A stretch of DNA of 64,000 nucleotides from JALORV01 sp963724365 (GTDB lineage: Bacteria; Pseudomonadota; Gammaproteobacteria; Burkholderiales; Burkholderiaceae_F): positions 17,175 through 81,174 of the forward strand of contig CAVRUR010000004.1 of NCBI GenBank assembly GCA_963724365.1, written 5' to 3'. A program made the translations under genes and the position numbers. Below, piece by piece: positions 33,909 to 43,868 of this stretch (positions are counted from its first letter, which is position 1; each line of letters starts with the position of its first letter). Below the pieces are notes generated by a model that did no database searches, was not told the origin of the DNA, and saw nothing but the letters and a program-made list of their open reading frames with translations.

Positions 33909-36900
33909 TCACACTATCGTCATCAGGGTCGCGTTGCCTCCCGCAGCGGCGGTGTTGACCGACACCGTCCGCTCGGCCAGCAGGCGCTCGAGGATGAACG
34001 CCCCCGCCTGGCGCGCACCCGGCTCGCCTGCATGCAACGTGATGATCGGACCCGCTCGCTGCGCGAGGCGTCGGCTCCAGTCGCGCACCCATTCGGCGTC
34101 CGCCTGGATGAGCGCCGCATCGATGGCGGCTGCCAGCGGATCGCGCGTCAGTTCGACACGGCCGCGCACCGCGGCCGGAAGTTCGGCCAGCACGCGCCGC
34201 GACAGGTCGTCATCTGGCCATGCGGCGCGCGCGCCGGCCGCCAGCACATACGCCAGCTGCAACAGCAGATCGCCCCGTTCCTGAGCGATCGACAGGATCG
34301 CTCCGCGCGGCACCAGGGCATAGGTGTTGCGCTCGCCCGTGGGCCCCGGCAGTGTGTTGACCCGGCCCAGCGGCGAGGCGGCGGCGAGCGCGTCGCAGGC
34401 CGCCACCAGCGGATCGACCGGATCCCGCCGTGCGAGTGCGGCTCGCAGTTCGCGCAGTGGCGCCAGCGCCGCCACGCGTGCGTCTTCAGCGACAGCCTCG
34501 CCCGCCGCATTCGCGGGCGACGCCACGGCCGAAGCTGCATGCATCAGGCGCCGCAGGTATAGCGGGCCGCCCGCCTTGGGACCCGTTCCCGACAGGCCGT
34601 CGCCGCCGAAAGGCTGCACGCCCACCACCGCGCCGATCATGTTGCGGTTCACGTACTGGTTGCCGACGTGAGCGCGGCCGACGATGGCGTCGATCGTCTC
34701 GTCGATGCGCGAGTGGATGCCCAGCGTCAATCCGTAACCGGTCGCATTGATCGCATCGACCAGCGCCGGCAGCGATTCGCGCCGATAGCGGACAACGTGC
34801 AACACCGGGCCGAAGACCTCGCGCTCGAGTTCGTCGATGCTGTCCAGCTCGATCAACGTCGGCGCCACGAAGTGGCCATACTTCAGTCCTTCGTCGGCCG
34901 TGACGGGCGTCGCCTGAAATACGCGCCGGCCCTTCGCCCGCATCGCGGTGATGTGTGCCTCGATGCCGCGCCTTGCGTCCTCGTCGATCACCGGTCCGAT
35001 GTCGATCGAGAGGCGGTCCGGCGAGCCCAGTGCCAGCTCGCGCATCGCTCCTTCGAGCATCGGCAGGATCCGATCGGCGACATCGCGCTGCAGGCACAGC
35101 ACCCGCAGTGCTGAACAACGCTGTCCCGCACTGTCGAAGGCCGACGCGATCACGTCCGCGACGACCTGCTCGGGCAGCGCCGAAGAGTCGACAATCATTG
35201 CGTTCTGACCCCCGGTCTCCGCAATCAGCGCCAGCGGACGACCCCGGTCGTCGAGCCGGCCGGCGAGGCTGCGCTGCAGAAGCCGCGCCACCTCGGTCGA
35301 GCCGGTGAACATCACGCCCCGGATGTGTTCGTCGGACACCAGTGCGGCGCCGACGACCTCACCGCGCCCCGGCAGCAGCTGCAGCACGTCGCGCGGCACG
35401 CCCGCTTCGTGCAGCAAGGCGACGGCCTGCGCCGCGATCAGCGGCGTCTGTTCGGCCGGCTTGGCCAGCACCGTGTTGCCGGCGGCGAGCGCCGCGGCTA
35501 CCTGCCCGGCAAAGATGGCCAGCGGGAAATTCCACGGACTGATGCAGACGACCGGGCCGAGCGGCTGGGTCGCTGCACCCGTGAGTTCGCTGCGCGCCTG
35601 CACCGCGTAGTAGCGCAGGAAGTCGACCGCCTCGCGCACTTCGCCCACGGCGTTGGAGCAGGTCTTGCCGGCTTCGCGCACGATGAGACCGATCAGGCGT
35701 GGCGTATCCGCCTCCATCGCGTCGGCCGCGCGTTCGAGCGCCGTCGCGCGATCGTCCGCAGTGCGCGCCTGCCACCTTGGCTGCGCGGCCACGGCCGCGG
35801 CCACGGCCGCGCGGACTTCACCGGCCGTCGCTTCAAGCACGGAACCGACGACATCGCGTCGATCGGCAGGGTTGCGCACGTCTGCCGCCGCGGCATGCCT
35901 TGGCGTGTCATTCCCCGGCGTGTCATTCCTCGGCGTGGCATGCAACTCGATTGTTGTCGGCGCCGCGAGCCACGCTGTTGCGCGCTGTCGAGCAGCACCG
36001 GGGCTAGCTCGGTCAGTCGCGCCTCGCTGGCAAGGTCGAGTCCGCGCGAGTTGCGCCGCGCCGCGCCGAAGAGCGCCGGCGGCAACGCAATCGCCGGATG
36101 CGAGGCTCCGAGCACGCCTTCCGCCCGCGCCATCTGCTCCACCGTCATCACCGGGTCGGCCACCAGTTCGTCGATCGGGATCGACTCGTTGGCGATGCGA
36201 TTGACGAAGGAGCTGTTGGAACCGTTCTCGAGCAGCCGACGCACCAGGTAGGCGAGCAGGGTTTCATGCGTACCTACCGGCGCGTAGATGCGACAGGGCC
36301 GCGCGAGGCCGCCCTCCTTCGTTCGCACGACCTGCTCGTACAGGGGTTCGCCCATGCCGTGCAGGCACTGGAACTCGTACTGGTGCCGCCGATAGTCCGG
36401 ACCGGCCGCGTGGTAGATCGCTGCCACGGTGTGCGCGTTGTGGGTCGCAAACTGCGGATAGATGGCTTCGGGGGCCGCCAGCAGCTTGCGCGCGCAGGCG
36501 AGGTACGAGACATCGGAATACGCCTTGCGCGTGTAGACGGGAAAATCCTCGAGCCCGTCGATCTGCGCGCGCTTGATCTCCGCGTCCCAGTACGCGCCCT
36601 TGACCAGCCGGATCATCAGCCGGCGCTGGCCGCGACGCGCCAGGTCGATCAGGTAATCGAGCACGAAGGGTGCGCGCTTCAGGTACGCCTGCACGACGAA
36701 GCCGACGCCGTTCCAGCCGGCCAGCCCGGGCTCGGCGCAAAGCCGCTCGATGAGGTCCAGCGACAGTTCGAGCCGGTCGGCCTCCTCGGCATCGATGCTG
36801 ATGCCGATGTCATAGCTGCGCGCCAGCAGCGCGAGCGAGCGCAGGCGCGGATACAGCTCCTCCAGCACACGCGCATGCTGGGCGCGGCTGTAGCGCGGAT

Positions 36901-37744
36901 GCAGCGCCGACAGCTTCAGCGAGATACCCGGCCCGTCGTAGATGCCGCGCCCGGCCGCCGTGCGTCCGATCGCATGGATCGACTCCTCGTACGAGGTGAG
37001 GTAGTGCTTCGAGTCTGCGGCCGTCATCGCGGCTTCACCGAGCATGTCGTACGAATAGCTGAAGCCCTCGGCCTCGCGGCGACGCGCATACGACAGCGCT
37101 TCGGCAATCGTTTCGCCGGTGACGAATTGCTCGCCCATCAGGCGCATCGCCATGTCGACACCACGGCGGATCAGCGGCTCACCGCTGCGCGCAACGACGC
37201 GTGCCAGCGCGCTGGCCAGTCCGCGCTCGGTGTGGGTCGACACCAGCTTGCCGGTCAGCAGCAGTCCCCATGTGGCCGCATTGACGAACAGCGATCGGCT
37301 TCGGCCGAGGTGTGATTCCCAGTCGGCATCGCCGATCTTGTCGCGAATCAGCGCATCGCGCGTGGCCGTGTCCGGAATGCGCAGCAGCGCTTCGGCCAGG
37401 CACATCAGTGCCACGCCCTCCTGTGACGACAGCGAGAACTCCTGCACCAGGCCCTGTACCAGACCTTCGCGACCGGACCCCACCTTGCGTGCTCGCAGGC
37501 GCCTTGCGAGATCACTGGCCAGCGCGTGTGCGGCCGCCGCCTGCTGCACAGGCAGCCGTGCGGCTTCCAGCAGCGAGGCCAGGCACTCGGGCTCGGGCCG
37601 GCGGGTCGCGGCGGTGATCGCTGCGCGCAACGGCGACTGCGCGCCGAGGCCATCCGCAAAGTCGCGAAACGGCCGCACGCCGTCCTCGGCGATCGCGCCG
37701 GTAGTGGCAACGCGTGGCGCGTTCGATGGCATGACGGGGTTCAT
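33909..37744 (-). CDS. putA: Bifunctional proline dehydrogenase / delta-1-pyrroline-5-carboxylate dehydrogenase, frameshifted
   Basis: About 1278 residues with one frame restored; oxidises proline to glutamate. N-terminal arm, FAD-binding PRODH barrel (about 170-470: YDGPGISLKLSALHPRYSRA, IRLVKGAYWDAEIKRAQIDG, YAPVGTHETLLAYLVRRLLE), then P5C dehydrogenase (CISPWNFPLAIFAGQVAAAL, AETGGQNAMIVDS, catalytic Cys in SAGQRCSALRVLCLQ), then the extra C-terminal ALDH-like domain of long PutAs. No RHH DNA-binding domain, so it should not repress its own gene. A missing base near 35985 breaks the linker (LDSAQQR | WLAAPTTIELHA); both halves are otherwise intact. Confidence 0.92.
35902..35946. repeat. Three 15-bp tandem units in the putA linker
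   Basis: GGCGTGTCATTCCYC twice, then a diverged GGCGTGGCATGCAAC. They code in frame for repeated N-D-T-P-R/G in the hinge between the two PutA catalytic modules. The frame break lies about 40 bases away. Confidence 0.6.
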
Positions 37745-37937
37745 CCCTCAGTACCCTGGAAGGTGCGGACGAGCATTCTGACCGCGTTGCGACGATTGTG
37801 GCAACGTTGTCACTCGCCGGCCGCCCGCGTCACCGGCAGCTCGTCCGATGCGCGGTGCGCTAGTGCCGGCACGCCGCGCGGGCCGCACCGCTAGAATTCC
37901 GCTGCGGCGGGCCCTTAGGCCACGTCAGGAGAGTCAG

Positions 37938-38261
37938 ATGCGCCATCATCACGTGATCGTTTCGTTCGGCAAGGACGGCGAGTTCGAGTTCAAGCTCGCG
38001 TCCGAGGACGTGGAGAAACAATCGATCGACGCGGCGCGCGAGTGGTTCGATCGCGAGTTCGTCGCGCTGGAGTGCGATGTGGCTTCGCCGATCGGCAAGG
38101 TGCTCACGGCCGACCGCGTGCTCAGCGTCGCCAAGTATTCAGGCGCGCGCCGCTTCAGGAACGAAAGTGGCTGGGCGGCGGACTATGCGAAGAACGCCGC
38201 CGCACTGCTCGGGCGCGACGTCATCAAGGTCGACGTTCCCAACTACACCGTCGGCTACTGA
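37938..38261 (+). CDS. Small cytoplasmic protein of unknown function
   Basis: 107 residues starting MRHHHVIVSFGKDGEFEFKL, no signal or membrane segment; mixed alpha/beta with the pattern AAREWFDREFVALECDVASP and ending DVPNYTVGY. GGAGAG lies 6-9 bases before ATG 37938. I do not recognise a family. Divergent from putA with 193 bases between. Confidence 0.65.
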   Translation: MRHHHVIVSFGKDGEFEFKLASEDVEKQSIDAAREWFDREFVALECDVASPIGKVLTADRVLSVAKYSGARRFRNESGWAADYAKNAAALLGRDVIKVDVPNYTVGY

Positions 38262-38342
38262 AGAGCTCACACGTCGTTTCACATCACGCTGCCGCGTCCC
38301 AACACTACGCAAGGCATCAGACAACATTCAAGGGAGAGTCAA

Positions 38343-38822
38343 ATGAAGAAGCTGCTCTGCGCACTCGGCTGCGTGCTGGCCTGTTCGATTGCGGCGCCCG
38401 CCGGGGCGCAGGAAAAGCCGAAGGCGCCGGAACTCACCTCGGCTGAACTGCTGGCGAAGATCCAGTCCGACAAGAAGGGCATCGTGGAACGAACGATGAA
38501 CCTGACGCCGGACGAGGCGAAGAAGTTCTGGCCGCAGTACGCCGTGTTCCAGCGCGAACTGGAAGGGCCGCAACGCGAGGCCACCCTCGCCATCCTCGAC
38601 TACGTCGCGGCCGAGAACTCGCTGACCGACGCCAATGCGAAGCGCATCGCCGAGCAGATCCTCGCGGCCAATCTCAAGGAGGCGCAGTTGCGCCAGAAGC
38701 ACTTCAAGCAGCTGCTCAAGGTGCTGCCCGCCCGCAAGGCGGTGCGGTACATGCAGATCGAGAACAAGATGCTGGCGGTTGCGCGATACGAAGCCGCCAG
38801 GGCCATTCCACTGGTGCATTGA
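38343..38822 (+). CDS. Exported helical protein, Spy/CpxP-like size and layout
   Basis: 159 residues. Signal peptide (MKKLLCALGCVLACSIAAPA, cleavage near AGA-QEK), then almost entirely helical, with NLTPDEAKKFWPQYAVFQRE and IAEQILAANLKEAQLRQKH. The LTPDEAKKFWP stretch recalls the LTxxQ repeats of Spy-type periplasmic chaperones, but the match is loose. GGGAGAG precedes ATG 38343. It follows the 107-residue gene by 81 bases and may be co-transcribed. Confidence 0.7.
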   Translation: MKKLLCALGCVLACSIAAPAGAQEKPKAPELTSAELLAKIQSDKKGIVERTMNLTPDEAKKFWPQYAVFQRELEGPQREATLAILDYVAAENSLTDANAKRIAEQILAANLKEAQLRQKHFKQLLKVLPARKAVRYMQIENKMLAVARYEAARAIPLVH

Positions 38823-38870
38823 CGGGCATCGTCGCGCGCCGGCCAGCGCGGATCGAGCGCCACTTCAGAA

Positions 38871-39644
38871 CTAGACCAGCCCCAGCTGGCGCAGCGGTGT
38901 TCGCCAGCACCGCGCTATCTTGTTGAATCCACCGACCGTGGGATGCAGTTCGTTGGCCCACTCGTCGGGCACGAGCGTGTCGCGCGATTCGACCGACAGG
39001 AACGTCGGCGTCATCGCGTCCAGCTGCGCCTGTGCCAGCGCATCGATCAGCAATCGCACGACCCGTCGCTGCAGGCCGCGCGCCACGCCGACACTGTCCA
39101 TCGGATCCTGCAGCCACTGTCCCAGGCCGAGGAAGCCCTTGCCGGTCGGAATCGCGTAGTCGTACGTGTGTATCAGCACCGGCGTGCCCGGGAGCAGCTG
39201 TTGCACCAGGTCGTGCACCGTCTTGAGGTACCCGGTGATGGCTCGTGCAGTGTGCCCGGGTTCGCCGGCGCGGAAACACTCCTCGGCCGCCTGGGCGCCA
39301 CTGCAGTCCGCCTTCAGCAGCAGCGGAAAATCGCCCGTTCCGGCGACGTCATTGCCCCCGCCCGACAGGAACACCGCCCGCACCGTACGGCCATAGCCCA
39401 GGTTGCGGTCCAGCACGCGCTCCATCTGCCGCATGTAGGTGTCCTTCGTGTACTCCTCGGCGTCGGCCCCGCTCGCACCCAGCACAAGGATCGGCTGAGC
39501 GCCATTCGAGTTGAGGAAGCGCTGCAGCGGGTAGGTGAGGTTGTTGTTCGGATACCAGAACCACGAGTCGCCGAGCGCAACGAAGATGGGACTGAAGGTT
39601 TCAGGTACCTGCGTCTCGCCGTGCCACGGTCCGTCGCCGATCAT
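38871..39644 (-). CDS. SGNH/GDSL-type hydrolase
   Basis: 257 residues. Block I FVALGDSWFWYPNNN (nucleophile Ser), block II around VLGASGADAEE (Gly), block III FLSGGGNDVAG (Asn), block V ELHPTVGGFNK (His). No signal peptide is visible, so it probably acts in the cytoplasm. Esterase or lipase activity is expected; substrate unknown. GGAG precedes ATG 39644. It follows the 568-residue membrane protein by 23 bases, so the two are one unit. Confidence 0.85.
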   Translation of the reverse strand: MIGDGPWHGETQVPETFSPIFVALGDSWFWYPNNNLTYPLQRFLNSNGAQPILVLGASGADAEEYTKDTYMRQMERVLDRNLGYGRTVRAVFLSGGGNDVAGTGDFPLLLKADCSGAQAAEECFRAGEPGHTARAITGYLKTVHDLVQQLLPGTPVLIHTYDYAIPTGKGFLGLGQWLQDPMDSVGVARGLQRRVVRLLIDALAQAQLDAMTPTFLSVESRDTLVPDEWANELHPTVGGFNKIARCWRTPLRQLGLV

Positions 39645-39667
39645 GGTGTGCTCCTTCGGGTGGTCAC

Positions 39668-41374
39668 CTAATACGAGCCGTCGGCTTGCGCAGCGACGCG
39701 AAACAGCCCCTCCAGTTCGGCATCGGATTCGCCCTGCAGCTGCACGATGCGCACCGTCTGCCCGGACCGACGTCCCACGGCCTGCCATGCCTCTTCGATG
39801 ATTCCGCGTAATCGTGGCGCGTCGCCAGCTTCGTCACTGAGGAAAATCACCCGCTCGAGCGGCGCTCCGCGCAGCAGTTCCATCAGCTCAAAGCGTGTCC
39901 CGGCACGGCTCTCGGTGTACTCGCGCAGGTCGAGCAGGATGACGCCGGCGCGATCGATCATGGCCAGCACCGCAGACTGCCAGGTGCTGTTGGCGCAGAA
40001 GAGCTCACTCACGCGGAAGCGCCCGTCCGGGTCGCGCTCGCCGTCCAGCGCGGCGAGTCGCTCCGGGATCTGGCCGGCTTCGCTGATGAAGCGATCGGCG
40101 AGCGCGCGCCGCAGGTAGGCGAAGAACTCGTCGGGCTCCATCAGCGCGCCGGCCAGGTCAGGCCCGCCGATCATCCACACCGGCGCAGCAAAGCGCCAGC
40201 GTGCGAGAAAGCGGTCCATGAACGCTTCCGAGCGGCCCGACGGCTTGAACACGCGCAACAACAGCAGCGGCGAGCGCGGCGGCGCCGCGCGCCGGACCGC
40301 CCAGCGCAGCGCCAGCCGCTGTGCCACACGCCATGCCAGCCATTGCAGGACCACGAACAGGCCGACCCACTCCATGGCCGCACCGGTCTTTTCCTCGAAG
40401 GCGAGAACCATGACACACGCCAGGATGATGAGGGTCATCAGGCCCCAGTACGACCCGAGCGCAAGTTGCAGCTCGCTGAAGCGCTTCTTCGTGTAGCGGC
40501 GCGAGATGCGCAGCAGCATGCGCCAGCCGACCCAGCCCGAAAGCGCCGCCAGCGCGAGCAGCAGGCCGATGGCCACCAGGATCTCGACCCAGCTGCCCAT
40601 GTCGTCACTGCTGCCGTCATCCAGCGCCACCGCGACCATGGAGAAGGCAGAGAACACCAGGAAGCCGACGATCATGGCGGCCACGAGCGGCGGGCCTGCC
40701 CCCCGCACCGACGGCCGCAGGAAGGCGGTCAGCATCAATCCGAGTGCTGACAGCACCGCCGGTGCGGCGAGCGCGGCCACGATCCCGTTCCCCGACAAGG
40801 CCAGCCCGGTCGCCACTGCGATGGATCCGATCACCACGATCCACCACGCCACCGCCTGCCGCGTGCCCGCCTGCAGCGACCACGCCAGCAGCGGCGGCAC
40901 GAACAACACCGGCAGAAACATAATCGTCGAGGCGAGCGACGAGCCTCCAGTCGTCTCCGGCTCCTGCATCATCGCGCTGTAGTACGCCAGGCCGATCGCC
41001 GACGTGAGCAGCAGACTGAACCAGTACACCAGCCCCACAGTGAACTGCACCCACAACACGCGGCGCCGTAGCCGACGCGCCGGCGCCGTCGGGTCGGCTC
41101 CCGCCGCTTTGATCGACGCCGCGGGAATGCTCTGTATCACCAGCGGCGGCGCGCTCGGCGCCCGCTCCGCCACGGCAGTCGCGCTGCCCACTCGCCCCGC
41201 TATCGCCGGTGCCACCGACGCGCCCGCGACACTGGCCTGCAGGCGCACGACCGCGCGCGCATAGCGCTGCTTGAACCACCAGGCCAGCGCCACGGCGATC
41301 GGCACCAACAAGACGAGGAACAGCGCAATGATGGCCATCCATTGCGTCGAGTTGACGTCAGCGTCGTTGGTCAT
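39668..41374 (-). CDS. Multi-helix membrane protein with C-terminal cytosolic alpha/beta domain
   Basis: 568 residues. About eight membrane helices (first at 11-33, then 107-345 in clusters), followed by a soluble domain from about 385: LLLLRVFKPSGRSEAFMDRF, VWMIGGPDLAGALMEPDEFF, CANSTWQSAVLAMIDRAGVI, LLDLREYTESRAGTRFELME, RVIFLSDEA. The alternating hydrophobic strands and helices recall TIR/flavodoxin-like folds, but I cannot assign a family. It is the first gene of a two-gene unit with the SGNH hydrolase. Confidence 0.75.
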   Translation of the reverse strand: MTNDADVNSTQWMAIIALFLVLLVPIAVALAWWFKQRYARAVVRLQASVAGASVAPAIAGRVGSATAVAERAPSAPPLVIQSIPAASIKAAGADPTAPARRLRRRVLWVQFTVGLVYWFSLLLTSAIGLAYYSAMMQEPETTGGSSLASTIMFLPVLFVPPLLAWSLQAGTRQAVAWWIVVIGSIAVATGLALSGNGIVAALAAPAVLSALGLMLTAFLRPSVRGAGPPLVAAMIVGFLVFSAFSMVAVALDDGSSDDMGSWVEILVAIGLLLALAALSGWVGWRMLLRISRRYTKKRFSELQLALGSYWGLMTLIILACVMVLAFEEKTGAAMEWVGLFVVLQWLAWRVAQRLALRWAVRRAAPPRSPLLLLRVFKPSGRSEAFMDRFLARWRFAAPVWMIGGPDLAGALMEPDEFFAYLRRALADRFISEAGQIPERLAALDGERDPDGRFRVSELFCANSTWQSAVLAMIDRAGVILLDLREYTESRAGTRFELMELLRGAPLERVIFLSDEAGDAPRLRGIIEEAWQAVGRRSGQTVRIVQLQGESDAELEGLFRVAAQADGSY

Positions 41375-41580
41375 GGCCGCGTCGGATCCGGATCAGGCAC
41401 ATCGATTACTGGAGGCAATGCCTATGGGCTGCATGTCAACGCGGCCATTATGTCCGCTGCTGTGATTCCCATCACAGCAGGGACGGGCCTACACGCCAAT
41501 CACGGGAAGAGGTCGCGACAACCGGCCGATGTCGCATCGGGTCAGACAGTACCGGTTTCCGCCGAATTCAGACAAGCAGG

Positions 41581-41988
41581 TCAGCGAGCACGCTCGCGCA
41601 CCGGGGCGGCAAGCCTTGTCGGGTCGCCTTCGGTACGGTTGAGCGCTACGGCCGCCTCGACCAGCATGACGACAATGGAGCGCTCCAGTGGAGTTCCCTC
41701 CACCAGCTCGAGCGTTGCCATTTCGTACTTGCCACCCGGCTTCAGTCGAGACTCGATGCCGCGGAGACGCTGACCTCGCCAGAAACCAAAGAGGACGCGC
41801 TTGTCCTCGGCCCGTATGAGGAGAACAGGACCATTGGAGAAGTAGACGAGGTGCCCCCACTTGACTGTCTCTTGCAGCGGCGCCGCGTTGACGACGGCCG
41901 AGCGCAAGGCCTCGGCGTAGCGGCGTTGCCAGCTGCTCAGTGAGGCAATGTATGCATCGGGGCTTGCTGCCGGTACCGACTTCTTCAT
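41581..41988 (-). CDS. DUF1801 (YdhG/YjbR-like) protein
   Basis: 135 residues. ASPDAYIASLSSWQRRYAEA, LQETVKWGHLVYFSNGPVLL and LFGFWRGQRLRGIESRLKPG fit DUF1801, a small alpha/beta domain whose Bacillus member was proposed to be an iron chaperone. GAGGA precedes ATG 41988; earlier in-frame sequence looks non-coding. Not linked to its neighbours. Confidence 0.82.
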   Translation of the reverse strand: MKKSVPAASPDAYIASLSSWQRRYAEALRSAVVNAAPLQETVKWGHLVYFSNGPVLLIRAEDKRVLFGFWRGQRLRGIESRLKPGGKYEMATLELVEGTPLERSIVVMLVEAAVALNRTEGDPTRLAAPVRERAR

Positions 41989-42197
41989 GGAATCCTCGGG
42001 CAGTGGCGCCGCAATGTTATGCGACCCGACGATTGTCCACCGGCCTGCGACACGGCGACGCGACCGCCAAGCCTCGCCGATGCGCGTGGATGCAGCCAAC
42101 ACAGCGTTGAATTCCGAGCAACTTGGGACAGTCGTCCGAGCAGCCCGGCCTGCATTCGCTGAGGGCAAGGACAACCCGAACTATCGATCCAGACTGA

Positions 42198-43796
42198 CTA
42201 TGTCCGGTGAATCTTCAACCGGTTGTCACTGTCGTCGACTTCCTCGAGGACCACATCGAACTGCCACAGCTCCTTGATGTAGCCGAGGACTTCGGTCGCG
42301 GTATCGGCGTCGAGCAGCCGGCCGCGCTCGACACGATGCTGCAGCAGCAGCGCACGGTCGCCGTCGGCTGAGAAGCGCGTGACCGCCAGTGGCGGCGTGT
42401 GCGCCTCGGGGCGATACTGCGCGGCGAGCATCTGGCGCACGGTCGAGTAACCCTGGTCGTTGTGGATCGCTCGCACGGCGTACTTGCTGCGGTCGTTCTC
42501 TTCGTCGGCCAGCATGAACAGCCGCATGTCGCGCATCACCTTGGGCGACAGATACTGCTCGATCAGGCTTTCGTCCTTGAAATTGGCCATCGCGAACTGC
42601 ACTGCCTCGACCCAGTCGGTCGCCGCCAGGCGCGGGAACCATTCGCGGTCCTCGTCGGTGGGCTGTTCGCAGATGCGGCGGATGTCGCGAAAGATCGAGA
42701 AGCCCAGCGCATAGGGGTTGATGCCGCGATAGTGTTCGGCATCGAAAGGCGGTTGAGTGACGACGTCGCTGTGATTCGACAGCCACTCCAGCATGAAGCC
42801 GTCGTCCACCTGGCCCTGGTCGTACAGCTCGTGCAGCAGCGTGTAATGCCAGAAGGTCGCGGCACCCTCGTTGGCGACCTTGGTCAGCCGTTGCGGATAG
42901 AAGTACTGCGAGATCTTCCGCACGATGCGCACCAGCTCGCGTTGCCAGGGGGCAAGCTTCGGCGCGCGCTTCTCGATGAAGTACAGCAGGTTTTCCTGCG
43001 GATCGAAGGATTCCGGCGCGGGTTCCTGCTTGGCCTCGGCGTTCTCGTACAGATAGGCAACGTCGGGGTTGTAGTGATGCTGCGCGAAACGCAGTCGCTC
43101 GGCCAGGCGCTCCCGCTCGCGGCTCGCCGACAGTCGCGTCGGCTTCTTGTAGCGATCCACGCCGTAGGGCGCCAGTGCATGACAGCAGTCGAGGATGCGC
43201 TCGACTTCGCGCCAGCCATGGCGCTGTTCGCAATCGAGAATGAAGTTGCGCGCGAAGGTCAGGTAATCGAGGATGCCGTCGGCCTGCGTGAACTGGCGAA
43301 ACAGGTAGTTGCTCTTGAAAAACGCGTTGTGCCCGTAGGCGGCATGCGCCATCACCAGCACCTGCAACGCCAGCGTGTTGGTCTCCATCAGGTACACCAG
43401 CGACGGGCTGGTATTGATGACGATTTCGTAGGCGAGCCCGCTCATCCCCTTCTTGTACGTGTGCTCCTGGCCGAGCAGCTGCTTGCCGAAGCTCCAGTGC
43501 GGGTAGTGCACCGGCATGCCGACGGTCGAACACAGATCGATCATCTGCGCCGCGGTGATCACTTCGTACTGAATCGGATACGTGTCGAGCTGCAGGCGCC
43601 GTGCGTGGGCAGCGAGTGCGACGTCGAATCGCTCCAGCAGCGGTACCGTCCACTCTGTGCCGGTCGCGATCGGCGCGGCCACGCGACGGGTTCCAGGAGC
43701 GGGCATCGGTACCCGGGGCTGCGACACCAGCCTGGGCCAGGGCCGCTCGGGTGCGATGCTTGCGAGCGCCCGTGCGGGCGCATCGAGCGCTGGCAA
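42198..43796 (-). CDS. SpoVR-family protein (YcgB-like)
   Basis: 532 residues. Family core: TYPIQYEVITAAQMIDLCST, VGMPVHYPHWSFGKQLL, LVMAHAAYGHNAFFKSNYLF, NEGAATFWHYTLLHELYDQG. It is the third gene of the prkA-yeaH-spoVR module found widely in proteobacteria and linked to starvation and stationary phase; biochemical role unknown. The first 55 residues are not family-like, so the real start may be ATG 43706 or so instead of TTG 43796. Confidence 0.9.
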   Translation of the reverse strand: MPALDAPARALASIAPERPWPRLVSQPRVPMPAPGTRRVAAPIATGTEWTVPLLERFDVALAAHARRLQLDTYPIQYEVITAAQMIDLCSTVGMPVHYPHWSFGKQLLGQEHTYKKGMSGLAYEIVINTSPSLVYLMETNTLALQVLVMAHAAYGHNAFFKSNYLFRQFTQADGILDYLTFARNFILDCEQRHGWREVERILDCCHALAPYGVDRYKKPTRLSASRERERLAERLRFAQHHYNPDVAYLYENAEAKQEPAPESFDPQENLLYFIEKRAPKLAPWQRELVRIVRKISQYFYPQRLTKVANEGAATFWHYTLLHELYDQGQVDDGFMLEWLSNHSDVVTQPPFDAEHYRGINPYALGFSIFRDIRRICEQPTDEDREWFPRLAATDWVEAVQFAMANFKDESLIEQYLSPKVMRDMRLFMLADEENDRSKYAVRAIHNDQGYSTVRQMLAAQYRPEAHTPPLAVTRFSADGDRALLLQHRVERGRLLDADTATEVLGYIKELWQFDVVLEEVDDSDNRLKIHRT

Positions 43797-43868
43797 GGTT
43801 CCAGGGATTCATGGGTCCGCCCGGTCGGTTCGCGACAGCAGCGTCCGCACGCGCAGGGCTGCGACGCC

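Noticed and set aside
32682..34562. Long plus-strand open frame (over 600 codons) across the TonB receptor and putA
   Set aside because: It is the antisense shadow of two well-supported minus-strand genes; composition is Arg/His/Gln-rich and no motif is present.
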